Part shown: in pieces, positions 50,766 to 61,349 of the stretch
Layout: each line of letters starts with the position of its first letter
Position numbering within the stretch: the stretch's first letter is position 1
From: Acorus gramineus
Taxonomy: Eukaryota; Streptophyta; Magnoliopsida; Acorales; Acoraceae
Length of the DNA: 64,000 bases
Direction: 5' to 3'
Assembly (NCBI GenBank): GCA_030737835.1
Contig: CM060849.1
Coordinates: forward strand, 7,749,245-7,813,244
Notes under the pieces: generated by a model
Seen by the model: the letters and a program-made list of their open reading frames with translations, nothing else
Told to the model about the DNA's origin: nothing
Databases searched by the model: none
Program-made: the position numbers and the translations under genes

Positions 50766-51364
50766 GTAAGCCTCTTTTCCTCTCTTTTCTTGCATAGATG
50801 TATGCTAGGGGGATGGATTTGGGGTTGGGTGGCTGTGGGTGGCTGTGGGTGGCCGTCGGAGTGGTGGTCGGAGGCCATTGGTGGCCGGAGGTGGGTGGTA
50901 AGGGAGCTCGGGCTGGCAGGCAGGCAGCAGCACAGGCAGCAGCAGCAGCAGGCGCAGCAGGCAGGGCCACTCGGGAGTGCGCGCGGGTGCGCACGGGCAG
51001 GGCGCCTGGGCACTGTGCCTGGGTGCTGGGCAGGGCGCCTGGGCATGCGCCTGGGTGCGGTGCTGTGCACGTGCGTGCGGCGGTGCGTCAGGGCGCGCGG
51101 GGAGGCGTGCGACAATGCGCTGGTGGTGTCCGGGTGTGCGGGCTGGGCTCGGCAGTGCGCCTTGGGGCACGGGCCGGGGCTCGGCTGTGCGCCCGGGGTG
51201 GGTGGCCGTGCGTGCGGCTGCCCGGTGGGTTCGGGAGTGAGTCGGGATGCTCGGATACACGTGCGTACGGGCCATATGTACGTTTATCCGAGTGTTGGGT
51301 ATTTTAGATGTATTTTTGGGTATTTTATGCATTGTTCTCACCATATTGAATGTCTGTCTTGCAG
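50766..51364 (+). other. Intron-like CpG-rich block in LTR unit D
   Basis: Donor CCTTG|GTAAGC and acceptor TTGCAG|ATCTAGACGG, 599 bp. Inside are CAG-type repeats (about 50925-50965), then GCGC/TGCG-rich low-complexity DNA. Open frames here (for example 50763-51509) are compositional. Equivalent to 6072-6620 and 3950-4658. Confidence 0.6.
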
Positions 51365-52124
51365 ATCTAGACGGACGGTCGCGCGACGAGGGACAATCCA
51401 ACCCAGTAGAGAGGTGTTATACGCACTTGGGCATATACCGACCTCTCCTGGGGCACCGTGGATAGATACATGCGAGCATGATTTAATTGTAGAATGCATG
51501 TTACCCTAGACCTTGCATGTTAGGGACTTGCACCCTTAGGATATGTATATGAGCCATGCAGCATGTCCCTTGGTTCCTTGTTAGGAAGCCCGACCAATGC
51601 ATGTGCCCTACTAGTTTATTTATTAAATTAAATGCTAGTACTTGTTAAATTGCATGTTATAGTGAATATTATAGGGGAGGGGCCTTGCGAGGACAGCGGT
51701 GAGACCTGGGTTAGGGTACACCGTGTTCCTTGTTTGGTTGTCGGGGTGTCCTATAATGGGAACTCACGCTGCCCTCCCGAGTTTCTTTCCCCAACGATAT
51801 TCCACCCTATTATAACTTTATGCATGTTCCCCGCATCGTAGTTATGCGCCCTGGTGGGTTCTGAGGAATTCAGAACAGTAGTGTTGTTATGATGTGTTGT
51901 CTGCGGATCCGAGTGGATCATATGCGATGGATAGGCTGTTCTGTTCCTTTCGTTGGATCCGTGTAGAGACTACCTCAGCGTTAGACAGGTTGTCCCGTGC
52001 AGGGGCTCCCAGTAGTAGGCGCCTCCTGATTTGGTGAAGGACTGTGCTGAACGTGGGAGTGGCCAAACGACCTACGGAGTGAGGAGAGACTATCGGTGGA
52101 CCAAGGGTGACCAACAGCCTAGTC

Positions 52125-52480
52125 AGTCCCGAGAGCCTATGTCACCCGTTGTAGGGTGAAGGTGAGGGTGTAGTGTGTTGGCGATGAGCGACCCACTGGA
52201 TTTGTCTATGGATGATTGTCAGTCCCAATATCCTATGTCACTCCTGTTGAGGGGTGAGGGTGAGGGTGTAGTAGGTTGGCGATAGCGACCTGCTGGTTTG
52301 GTGTAGTTAGTCCCAATATCCTTGGTCACCCCTTGAGGGGTGAGGGTGAGGGTGTAGCGGGTTGGCAGAAGCGACCCGTTGGTTTTGTGTTGATTAGTCC
52401 CAACATCCTTGGTCACCCATTGAGGGTGAGGGTGAGGGTGTAGTGGGTGGGCGGTAGCGACTCACTAGTTTGAGGAATTG
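52125..52480 (+). repeat. Tandem repeat, four units of about 85-96 bp
   Basis: Units start at 52125, 52221, 52309 and 52395. Each begins agtccca/agtcccg, contains gtcac.c.ttg.gggtga, then gggtgagggtgtag and a gcgac...ctg core. Located in the 3' quarter of LTR unit D. The reverse-complement relatives (ctcaccctcaccctca) recur in A, B and C. Confidence 0.85.
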
Positions 52481-53639
52481 TTGTTGTTGTGGATTATAAG
52501 GATTATCTGGTTGTGGTCAATATTATCTGTGATGCATGGGTTGTGCCGTTCACTGAGCGTGTGGCTCACCCCTCGCATAATATTTTCTCTACAGTGTCAT
52601 CTGAGTCGGATCCAGAGGAGGAGCTCCCCGAGGGACTTCATCAGTAGCGGAGTAGCGCCACGTCCCGCGAGTTGCAGAGACTATCAGCATCCCTTGTACC
52701 AGTATGTATTATTTTCCGTGCTTGGGCACGCGTTTGGTTGTATTTGGATGTCTTTGTATGTATATTGGCTCTCACAGGACATGTGATTATGTATGGAGTC
52801 TGTAGTGTGTTTTGATTACAGATTCAGTCTTAGTTTTTTGTTGTCTGTGTGTCATTTTGGCTGCTTGTGTATGATATTATTGACCTCCTGTGTAGATTCT
52901 GATATTATATATACACTTGCCGCGTCCCGGGGACGCCTGGGGCGTGACAGTAGGGTTGGCTATATATATTTGGTTGACTATACAGATATTGCACCCAAAA
53001 CTTAAGTTTATATTGATTTTAAATTTTATATCCACAATATTATTTCATTACTATCCGGTCAGTGCATCCTGTTTTAATAGAAACATAAACATTGTAAAAC
53101 TCCTACTTGAGGAGTATCTAGTCGTGCATTTGGTGTATAGGGGTTATTAGGTGTTTCCCATTGAATCATTGTTTCATGTCTTCTCATGGCCTGGCTCATC
53201 TACAACCATAGGGGTTGTAGAAATTACATATTAGAAATGCATACTTAAGTAAACATTACAAAGATGGAGTCTATCTCATATAATTTTATTTAATACTAGT
53301 AATTTTACATATATGATTGGTTTATGTTAAGGGTGAAATCTGATGTTAATGACCAATGACTATATTTTTTGTTTTATGCTTATTTTTAGTGTTATTATGT
53401 GTTCAATTTTTAGCATAATGCCCCCTAACTCAACCTTCATGCTTTACATTATTTTCCGTATATGTTGCAACTATGTCATGATAAATGAATGATTTATAGA
53501 AACCTTCTACACCCATTGGTGCATCCCAATCTTGTGTATAACCAACCCTAACATATAACCGAGTATATATTGATGTTTACACATCAGTTACATACGTTAA
53601 TTCATGTACCTCAGATCAATGGCCAAATAATATATTTAT

Positions 53640-53785
53640 GTGTTCATGTGGGTTAGTCTTATTCGCAATCATATAGATGTCAATGACCAATGAATATGTG
53701 TGTCTGTGTCAGCGTGTGTTTGTGTGTTCATGTGAGTTAATCTTTTTCGCATTCATATAGATGTCAATGACCAATGAATTTATGT
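53640..53785 (+). repeat. Degenerate direct repeat
   Basis: Two copies of gtgttcatgtg.gttа-type sequence followed by catatagatgtcaatgacca, at about 53641-53690 and 53728-53779. Non-coding. Confidence 0.55.
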
Positions 53786-53832
53786 ATGTTGTTCAAATAT
53801 TTAATTCATTCCATGGTGTCCAATGTGTCTAG

Positions 53833-54264
53833 ATGTCAAAGATGAGCCAGCTTCCCCTACGCATGGCATCCAATAAGAATCGGATTGGAAACTGGACCAA
53901 CCCAATGGATGCTTGTTTGGTGGGGTTGCTAGTAGATCAATTTCAACAGGGTAATTGCGTGAAGGGAGTCTTTCAAAACAGTTCTTATCAACAGACCACT
54001 GCTACCAGACACTCCACCAGCTACTGCAGATCTTCCAGAGCTTACACCAACCGAGATACTGCCACCATCCTCACAGCCAGTGTACCACCAGTTGTCCTAC
54101 AGTGCAGAACAGTCACGCCCCATTTCAGGTGACATTCGAACCACTATTTTTACTGTTCATGGGATTCCAGTTATGCCACTGTTTCTGGGTTTGTTTGCAT
54201 CACTTGTGGTGCTTGTTGGACTTATTTTCATTCTGTTGTTTCTTTTGTTCCTGCGTCACTGATA
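53833..54264 (+). pseudogene. Myb/SANT-like domain protein fragment
   Basis: After a tgtctag acceptor, the frame reads MSKMSQ...NRIGNWTNPMDACLVGLL then VDQFQQGN. This is the start of the plant Myb/SANT-like domain (typically W-T-P-x-M-D...L..L..EQ...GN). The following Pro-rich part (about 53992-54128, TPPATADLPELTPTEILPP) is in another frame and ends in a hydrophobic tail before TGA at about 54262. The rest of the domain (FxxxxW) is missing. Such domains occur in host genes and in ORF1 of PIF/Harbinger elements; the TIR-rich surroundings favour the latter. Confidence 0.5.
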
Positions 54265-54887
54265 GTATGCAGGAGTTGGGATAGCCTTACAAACTTAATA
54301 CTTTTATTTTGTGATGCTCACTAGTTTATGGGCAGATTTTGTGGATTATTCAGTTTGTATGGATGTTCAAACACCACATTCTGTTTATCATTTAACCTCG
54401 ACAGTACAGGAGGTTAATGTGAATATAAACTTATGAATGTATGTTTGTGATGTTGTCTTTCATGTCTAGTATTATATAAAATAGCTTTTTTAAACCATGG
54501 TGTGTATATGTGTTTAGATATGTGTGTGATCATGAAATGTACATATATATGTTAATCTTTGATCACAGGGATGTCATAGTTCCAATTGAATATACTGTGT
54601 CAATGATCAATCTTCATGTTCACCATGGTTTCCCATATGAGAAGGGATATTTGGAATTATGTGAAGTGACTGTTTTATGTGAGTCATATGTGTTTTGCAA
54701 ACTTACGTTTTCTAATATTTTACAATATATTTACAGAGGTCAATACTTACCATATTTCTGTATATATTGTTATTTAAGTATTTACCTAGTTTATATAAAA
54801 GTAAAATACACAATATAGGTGTATAAATAACTTAATGGACCCTATTATAATCCATATAAAAATCTACATATAACACATATAAGTAAA

Positions 54888-55560
54888 TTAAATGAAGCAA
54901 TGTATAAAATGCCTAGGGTTATTTGGTACCCACTAAAAAAGATTGATATTGGCAATATAATTTGTTAATAATTCATATTTGAATTTTATTAGATAAGAAT
55001 AAGCGGATAATTTATTACTATTTATGATCAACTGATTGGGTAAATTTAATTAACTCATAACCCATAATTGGAATCATTACAAAGCAAATGGAATCAACAC
55101 TAAGCATACATAGAGTAATTGTAAAACATATTTGAAGGTCCACCATAAAATATTACATAAGATGGACGGTTCAGATTTAATTTAATTCAGTGTTTTTTCT
55201 TGATATATATCTATCAACGTTAACCAAACATAAACTTATATTTCAATATTAAATTAAATGAAGGCTTATATAAGAATGCTAGTGTTATTTGGTACAACAA
55301 CACGCCTGGCAATGTTACTTGTGTAATAAAATCTATCAATTTTATGAACAACCTATGATTTATATATATTTTTCTATTTATGATCAAGTCATTGAGTAAA
55401 TATAATTAAATTGATATAAGATAATTAGAATCACCATAAAGCATTTGGAATCACCAATGAATACATAGATTAGTTGTAAAAAATATATAAAGGCCCACCA
55501 TAAAATATTACATAAGATGGACCGTCCAGATTTAATTACACTCATGATGGACTGATTTAT
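54888..55560. repeat. Tandem duplication with 363-bp period
   Basis: Unit 1 begins aaattaaatgaagcaatg (54888) and unit 2 aaattaaatgaaggctta (55251). Both continue through gttatttggta, tttatgatca, cataaagca/tacaaagca and ccaccataaaatattacata. Clearly diverged, so not recent. Non-coding. Confidence 0.7.
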
Positions 55561-56075
55561 ATTCATCAATTACACCAAACATAAAAATATATTCCAGGGG
55601 CAAAGTTGACATTTTAAAAATAATAACTCCCTATCCATCATTTATCAACCATTTATCCACAGTTTATTCTAGGTCAACCAAACACCAAAAATCTGCATTT
55701 TACGTTTCCCAATAAGAATAACAAAAAATACAACCAAACACAGATAGGCCTATTCTGCCAAACACTAATATTTATCCCAGTATAACTATCAGGGCTGAAT
55801 AACACAATTCCACTTCCCAAACGGGGGGTTATTCCCTCTACCCAAACACTTTTTTTACCTCATTTCTCCCTATTCCACCCCTATTCCTCTAGCCAAACAG
55901 CCCCCTATATTCTTACATCCGAATTCCCACTAATTTTACCTTACCAAACGGCAAAATAAAGGCTTCTAATACCGCCCAATTCCATGTTATTCCACCTGTA
56001 TGACTGTACCCAAACAGGGCAGTACTAGTGTTGGATATTGACATGAGAATACCATGGGACCTTGAAATTCTTAAT

Positions 56076-56682
56076 TTTTTTTTGGGTTATTTAGTTTTCA
56101 CCCCTCCTAAAACAGTCAAATTATTAAGAACCCCTTCTAAAACACAATATTATTTATTATAAACCCCCTTTAAATGTTAACTGAATTTGTAAAAAACCCA
56201 AATGAGTTATTTTTTAACGGAATAGGTTATTAAATGATGGATTGACAATAATACCCTTACTAAAAAATCCTAACTTGATAGAAAAAAAATGTTATTTAGT
56301 TTCTACTCCTCTTAAAACATGAAAATTATTAAAAATAACACTATAAAACACAATATCATTATAAACCCCCTTTAAATGTTAACTGGATTTGTAAAACCCA
56401 ACAGTCAACAAAACAAAAAGAAATTAATACTCCCAAAAATTTTTTTGACGGAAAGGGGTTTATGTTAATGAAAGAGTTTTTTTTTTCTATCAAGTTAGGA
56501 TATTTTTTAGTAAAAGTATTATTGTCAATCCATCATTTAATAACCTATTCCGTCAAAAAATAACTTATCTGGGTTTTTTACAAATCCAGTTAGCATTTAA
56601 AGGAGATTTATAATAATATTGTGTTTTAGAGGGGGTTTTTAATAATTGACTTGTTTTAGAAGAGGTGGAAACTAAATAACTC
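56076..56682. mobile_element. Foldback MITE with long inverted repeats
   Basis: About 240 bp at the left (GTTATTTAGTTTTCACC ... AACTTGATAGAAAAAAA) is repeated inverted at the right end (...GGTGGAAACTAAATAAC), leaving a short centre. The left terminal block is also present again in direct orientation at about 56290-56400, so the element has an internal duplication or is two nested copies. Long TIRs without coding capacity suit a Mutator-like MITE. Confidence 0.7.
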
Positions 56683-56699
56683 TTTTTTTTTTTTTTTTT

Positions 56700-56798
56700 G
56701 TAGGATGGCTTTTAAGTCATGACCAGTAGTAGTTACAATATAAAATTGACAAACTGCTATAATCTGATCAAGAGAACTAGAGTTCAGAGTCCAAGAAA
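56700..56798. repeat. Dispersed repeat, copy 1
   Basis: Follows a poly-T run: gtaggatggcttttaagtca...gagttcagagtccaagaaa. It matches 59468-59567 over its whole length with many substitutions. The poly-T edge and small size suggest a non-LTR element. Confidence 0.45.
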
Positions 56799-58011
56799 TA
56801 CTACTACATTCTTAAACTACAATTCTTTTGAGAGCTATCAGTAGCCAGATAATCATAAATATACCAATTTTTCCAACATGTGAAGTGATATAGACACATA
56901 TATAATTGAAGAAAACAACTTCAATATTGTATATATAGTACAAACAAGAAGGTACAAGAACTCTCTGGGAAATCAAGAAACATATGTTCATGACCTGGAC
57001 TTTAAAAAGTTTCAGACACAACAGACACACACAAATTACAACACATAATTGTACATTTTAAATAGGAGATTATTGTGGTAATCCACAATGAAAATCACGC
57101 ATTTAAAACATAATCCCATTATTTTGACCATCGAACGGGCGTCTGCCTTCTTAATTACCTGCACATAGAAGCATCCAATGTTCGTATATTAAGAGATTCA
57201 GATGGAAAAAAATGGTTGCATAATTAGACTTCAAATTTTGCATAATCTCTTTATAATATATGAATCAATCACACACATGCCTTATTAGTCCTTTTGGCCT
57301 CTTTGGCAGCATGTTCAAAATTTTTTGTTAGATATAATCCATTATTTAAAAATTTAATTAGTTGTCTTACAATGTAAATCAATTTATTATTGGTTGATAT
57401 TTGGTATTAATATGCATAATTTCACTACCACTTTTAGTGTAAAAGAGAGGAGAGAAGTGAAAAAAGATACAAAATCTTACTTATCTCAAGTATAAATCAT
57501 GTTTGAGGATAAAAAATTACATCCTAATAACAGAGATATCTCTACCATTTTTATTATCAGATGATATCAAAATATCATTTCAGTTTCACATTGTGATAAT
57601 ACAAGTCGATGTACCACTATCACGGAGGCCCTACAGGTTCTAATAGTTCAATTTTTGTGTGTATGTGTTTCGATAACTACACCATCCACAAATGTTACTC
57701 CTTCCACCACACTCAATACGTGCATTTACATGCATTCTGCTTATATTCTGATAATCTGTATGTCACATTATCATTCAGCCTAAAAATGATTCTAATAATA
57801 GTTTCCTTCACATTGTTATTGCATGCTCATCCAAAATGCTTGCACAATCACATGTAGAGATGATTTTTTTTTGTTGTTCAAGATCTAATTAAAATGACCT
57901 TTTATATTAATGACTCAAAACATACATAAAATCAAGCGAAGCTGCAACAATTCATAAATTTCAAATGCTTGCATCAAATGTTAAGTAAGAAGACTTACAG
58001 TCTATGAGGGC
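56799..58011. other. Downstream region of the MADS-box gene
   Basis: No gene supported. The right end should contain the MADS gene 3' UTR. Confidence 0.5.
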
Positions 58012-61000
58012 TCAAATTGGATACTTGATCTCACAACCGAGGTGGAGGGTGGTCTGATCCTGGTGACCATAGTGCTGTTGCTGAGGCGGCGGAGGAGTAG
58101 GAGGTTCTATCATGTTGAATTGGAAGTAATTCCTCGAATCGAATGCGGGGAGTCCATCGAATTCTGGTCCAGATGCGGCAATGCTCGCTTGTTGCATGCC
58201 CTCGCATTCGATTATCTGAGGATAAGTACATCAAATTCAATTGGTATTATGCATGTGGTGACAAAGATGTTAAGAAAATGTCTGTTATTATAATATCATT
58301 TTTTGATTCTGAAGTAGTGTTTAATTAAACCATTTGAGAGATGAATTATTATTTATGCTTCAGCTTGAGCTGTGGCAGTGCTCGCTTATTGCATGCCCCT
58401 GCATTCAATTATGTGAAGATAAATACATCAAATTCAATTGGTTTTATTCATAATTATACTTAAAGACGCATATCTAGTAATAATCATGTTAAGAATATCT
58501 CTTTTCAATGGATTATGATTTATACCATTTTTCTCCCAGTGTCATAGATAAAATAATTACTCTTACATGTATTATTAATCAAAATATATGAATCAAAATA
58601 TATTCTTTTTCTTTTTTAAGGTCAGTGCCTTCTAAGTTTGATCTTCTAACCTCCTTTACGGAGAGGGGAATGCTAGCCGACTTAACCAAATTTTTTTTAT
58701 AAAACACATTTCACTTAAGAGTATGTTATTATGTTACAAATTTATATAGTGTATTGAAGGACAATCATCGATAAAAGTGATTTATATGATAAAATCAACT
58801 CATTAAATTTCAAAAGACAAAAGTTAGTTAAATTCATAGGTATTATAATGGCCAAACAAAAAATCTAAAACTGTTATCCAAGGGGGGCCAAATGGTTCTC
58901 AAATGGCATTAACAATTTGCTTTCATATTACCTTGTTTCTCAGGATATTGTATTCTTGCTGCAGATCCCTTTCCTTCATAAAACAAAGACAGCCATAAAT
59001 GAACCAAAAATAATTTAATCTCAATTGGAAAGACAAATTGAAATGTGAAAGTTTGCAAGGAATCTCTAATATTTATTTATATACCCTGCTTTGCATGATA
59101 TCGATCTGTTGATGCAAAAGCTCGACCTGATACAACACGCGGGTATGTTAGCAGGTAATATAAATATCAATAATTTGACATCAACATCAATACAGCTTAT
59201 TATTAGGTCTGGGAGTCAAGTTTGTGAAATCATGTATACCTTACTTAATAATAACTAGAATGTACATATTAAAAATACTGCGGAACTAATGGAATACAAG
59301 ATTAATAGCTCATCTTTTCTGATTTTTTTCACAGCTCTTTATCTTATTTACCCATGTTAAGATGATTTCAGAAGAAAAAAAAATGGTCATCACAACATTC
59401 CAAAACTTGGTTACACTTTTGTTGATCAACATTTTTTTAATCACTAATAATACCAGCTTTATTTTAGGTAGGATGACTCTCAACTTATGGTCAGAGGTTG
59501 TTATAATTAATCACAAGATAGTCAGATGTACTAATCTGGTTAAAAGATCTTGAATTCAAAATCAAGAAAGTGAAGAACTATGCCAACTTAGTATTCAAGA
59601 TATGGTGCACTAAGATATGCACACATTTAAGATATCGATCGAGATATCAAGACCTTTCAGTATCTATAATTCCACCTTGGCCATGTAAGTAGAGCAATCA
59701 ATTCCTTAAAAACAAGAAAAAAAAGAAAAGATATTGATCCAGACATCAAGACACTTTTTGAGTCTCATTATTCAAATGCAACTGTCATTTCACATTATGA
59801 ACTTTGGCTTACCAGCTCAATAGAAAATTCAGCATATAATATGATTTTTATTTATTAAGCTTTATGCATTAAATGGATGATTGTTGTGCATACCTTCTTT
59901 CCTCTAACCCGGGTGATACCTTTATCAAGCTTGCTCTCCAATTGCTTCAGCTCCCTCACATTCAAGCTACCCAAAGCTTCCCCCATAATGTTCCTACAGA
60001 CATAAAATACAAGTATAACTATTCATTGAAACATTGGATAACACAATAAGTATTTACTGATATTCTGAATGGCATTGAAAATCCTTGTTGCCTCTAATTG
60101 AGGAGAAAAATTTTGTTGCATTTTCAGTCATAAGGGACTGACATATTTAACACGTAACATTTGCAATATTATTGTTGCTGCAAAAAAAAAAAAAAAAACA
60201 TTTGTAATATTATTTATCACGTGTCTTTCTCATATTAGAGACTGTAAACCTGATAGGATCAATCAGAAAACAATCTTGTTTTATGCTGAAGAGGGGAGTT
60301 CAGACCATGCAAACTTACTTGTTTTGAACTTGTAAATGCTGTATAGCACTGCGTAGCTTTGCAGATTCTTGTTGATAGAACTGAAAAAGAAAGTTCATTA
60401 GACAAAAAAAAAAAAAAATGCTTGGTGTCTAGAACAAGATATATTTTTTTGGTGACAGGAATCCCAGCAATTGTTGGAAAAACCCAAATACACAGAGTCA
60501 CTAGCAAACCATATGGAATTTGAATTTGAGACGTATGAGGAGCAAAACCATGACTCTATGCCAACCTTACGTCAGTTTAGAAGTCGATACTAAGAACATT
60601 GACAAAAAAATTACATTCATAAATATATGATTTGTTACTCTTTCATGTGTAGTTATTATAATTTATGCAAGAAATTGTATCAAAGATCAATGGGCTAATT
60701 TGTCAACTTTATATATAACCTTCTGCGTCTTTGTTCATCCTATCAAACATTATTTTCTATGTGATCTGAACAACATTATCAACTCTGTCCCTCAGGTCTC
60801 CCCACCTTTTTCTAAGCCTGCATGTCCACAAGGAGCTAAATATTCCAAGCTTTTCAAAACATCTCTCTATGAATTTATGATATCTCGGGAATAAATACTC
60901 AAATTTGTCACCTCGTAAAATAATTTTTTGTGAGGAACCCAATATTAGTTGGGAAATCCGTAGATGCACAAAATCACTCGTAAAAATCATGTACACCATG

Positions 61001-61349
61001 TCAGTACAAAGGATTAATTCAAACTCGAGACTTATGGGAGCAATTGAATGAAGGATCCACAATCATACACATGCTAATCACACAAATTGGTTAAATAATA
61101 CATGACCAGGTAAAGTTAAGCATGTTTGAAGTTACTAATTTCAAATAATTCAAAAGGAAAGCTTATGTTCCATAACAATCATGATTTAACAAAGTGTAAT
61201 CAAGTTAATATGCTAAAACTAACTATAATAGGCATAATGGAACTTTGAAAAAAGAGAAATTGCTTACTTGAACAGTTGGTTCTGTACTCGGAGTTGTAGT
61301 TGAATTGCTTGAACATGCCTTCTTGTACCTCTCTATTGTAGATCTTATG
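58012..61349 (-). CDS. AGAMOUS-clade MADS-box protein, probably class D (AGL11/STK-like), N-terminus outside window
   Basis: MIKC-type floral transcription factor, expected in ovule/carpel identity. Exons (high to low): 61349-61268 (82 bp), 60380-60319 (62), 59993-59894 (100), 59126-59085 (42), 58973-58932 (42), 58215-58012 (204 with TGA). The sizes 82/62/100/42/42 are diagnostic of AG-clade genes and all phases close (176 residues after one split base). Seen: STIERYKKACSS; YQQESAKLRSAIQHLQ; GEALGSLNVRELKQLESKLD (K-box); VELLHQQIDIMQSR; ERDLQQEYNILRNK; C-terminus FDSRNYFQFNM and HQDQTTLHLG (AG motifs I/II). DSRNYFQ plus LHLG favours class D over class C. The MADS-domain exon is not in the remaining 2.65 kb, so intron 1 is long, as is usual. 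A Pro/Gln run (PPTPPPPQQQ) sits between the two motifs. Confidence 0.93.
58174..58447. repeat. Tandem duplication across the last MADS splice acceptor
   Basis: Two about 77-bp copies, 58174-58250 and 58371-58447, 197 bp apart. Both contain gcaatgctcgctt/gcagtgctcgctt, tgcatgccc..gcattc and acatcaaattcaattgg. The lower copy includes the start of the last exon and its acceptor (CCTCAG). In the upper copy the acceptor reads CTTCAC, so AG is lost. Confidence 0.8.
59468..59567. repeat. Dispersed repeat, copy 2
   Basis: Counterpart of 56700-56798: gtaggatgactctcaactta...gaattcaaaatcaagaaa. It lies in the intron between MADS exons 59126 and 59894. Confidence 0.45.
60443..61046. repeat. Pair of SINE-like repeats in MADS intron 60381-61267
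   Basis: Segments at about 60443-60566 and 60923-61046 share a T-run edge, ggaa.cc..., cacagagtcactagcaaa/cacaaaatcactcgtaaaa, and a ttgaatttgaga/attcaaactcgaga core. The latter is weakly B-box-like. A similar but poorer stretch is near 19865-19910. Confidence 0.4.

Larger units (their letters stand above)
50180..52949 (+). mobile_element. Long solo-LTR-like unit D
   Basis: Plus-strand copy of the family of A-C. It starts TGTTATATATGTGTCAC and ends GGGGCGTGACA (2770 bp). It aligns with A from the start (CGATCGGAACCGCTAA, AATTTCATTGAATTCCGG) to the end, with a TATA box, CT-rich leader, intron-like block and terminal tandem repeats in the same order. The flanks (tgtgc before, gtagg after) are not a duplication, so either the ends are mutated or the unit was rearranged. 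Confidence 0.82.
47285..55830. mobile_element. Possible PIF/Harbinger-type element, interrupted by LTR unit D
   Basis: Left end near 47285 (gtttgtttggagcggataaaccctgatag) and right end near 55826 (ctatcagggctgaataacac...cccaaacgggg) resemble each other in inverse orientation. Between them on plus lie a leader-like exon (47640-47866) and a Myb/SANT-like coding fragment (53833 on), the kind of protein PIF/Harbinger elements encode as ORF1. No DDE transposase was found. Nested MITE ends at both sides blur the boundaries. Confidence 0.3.
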
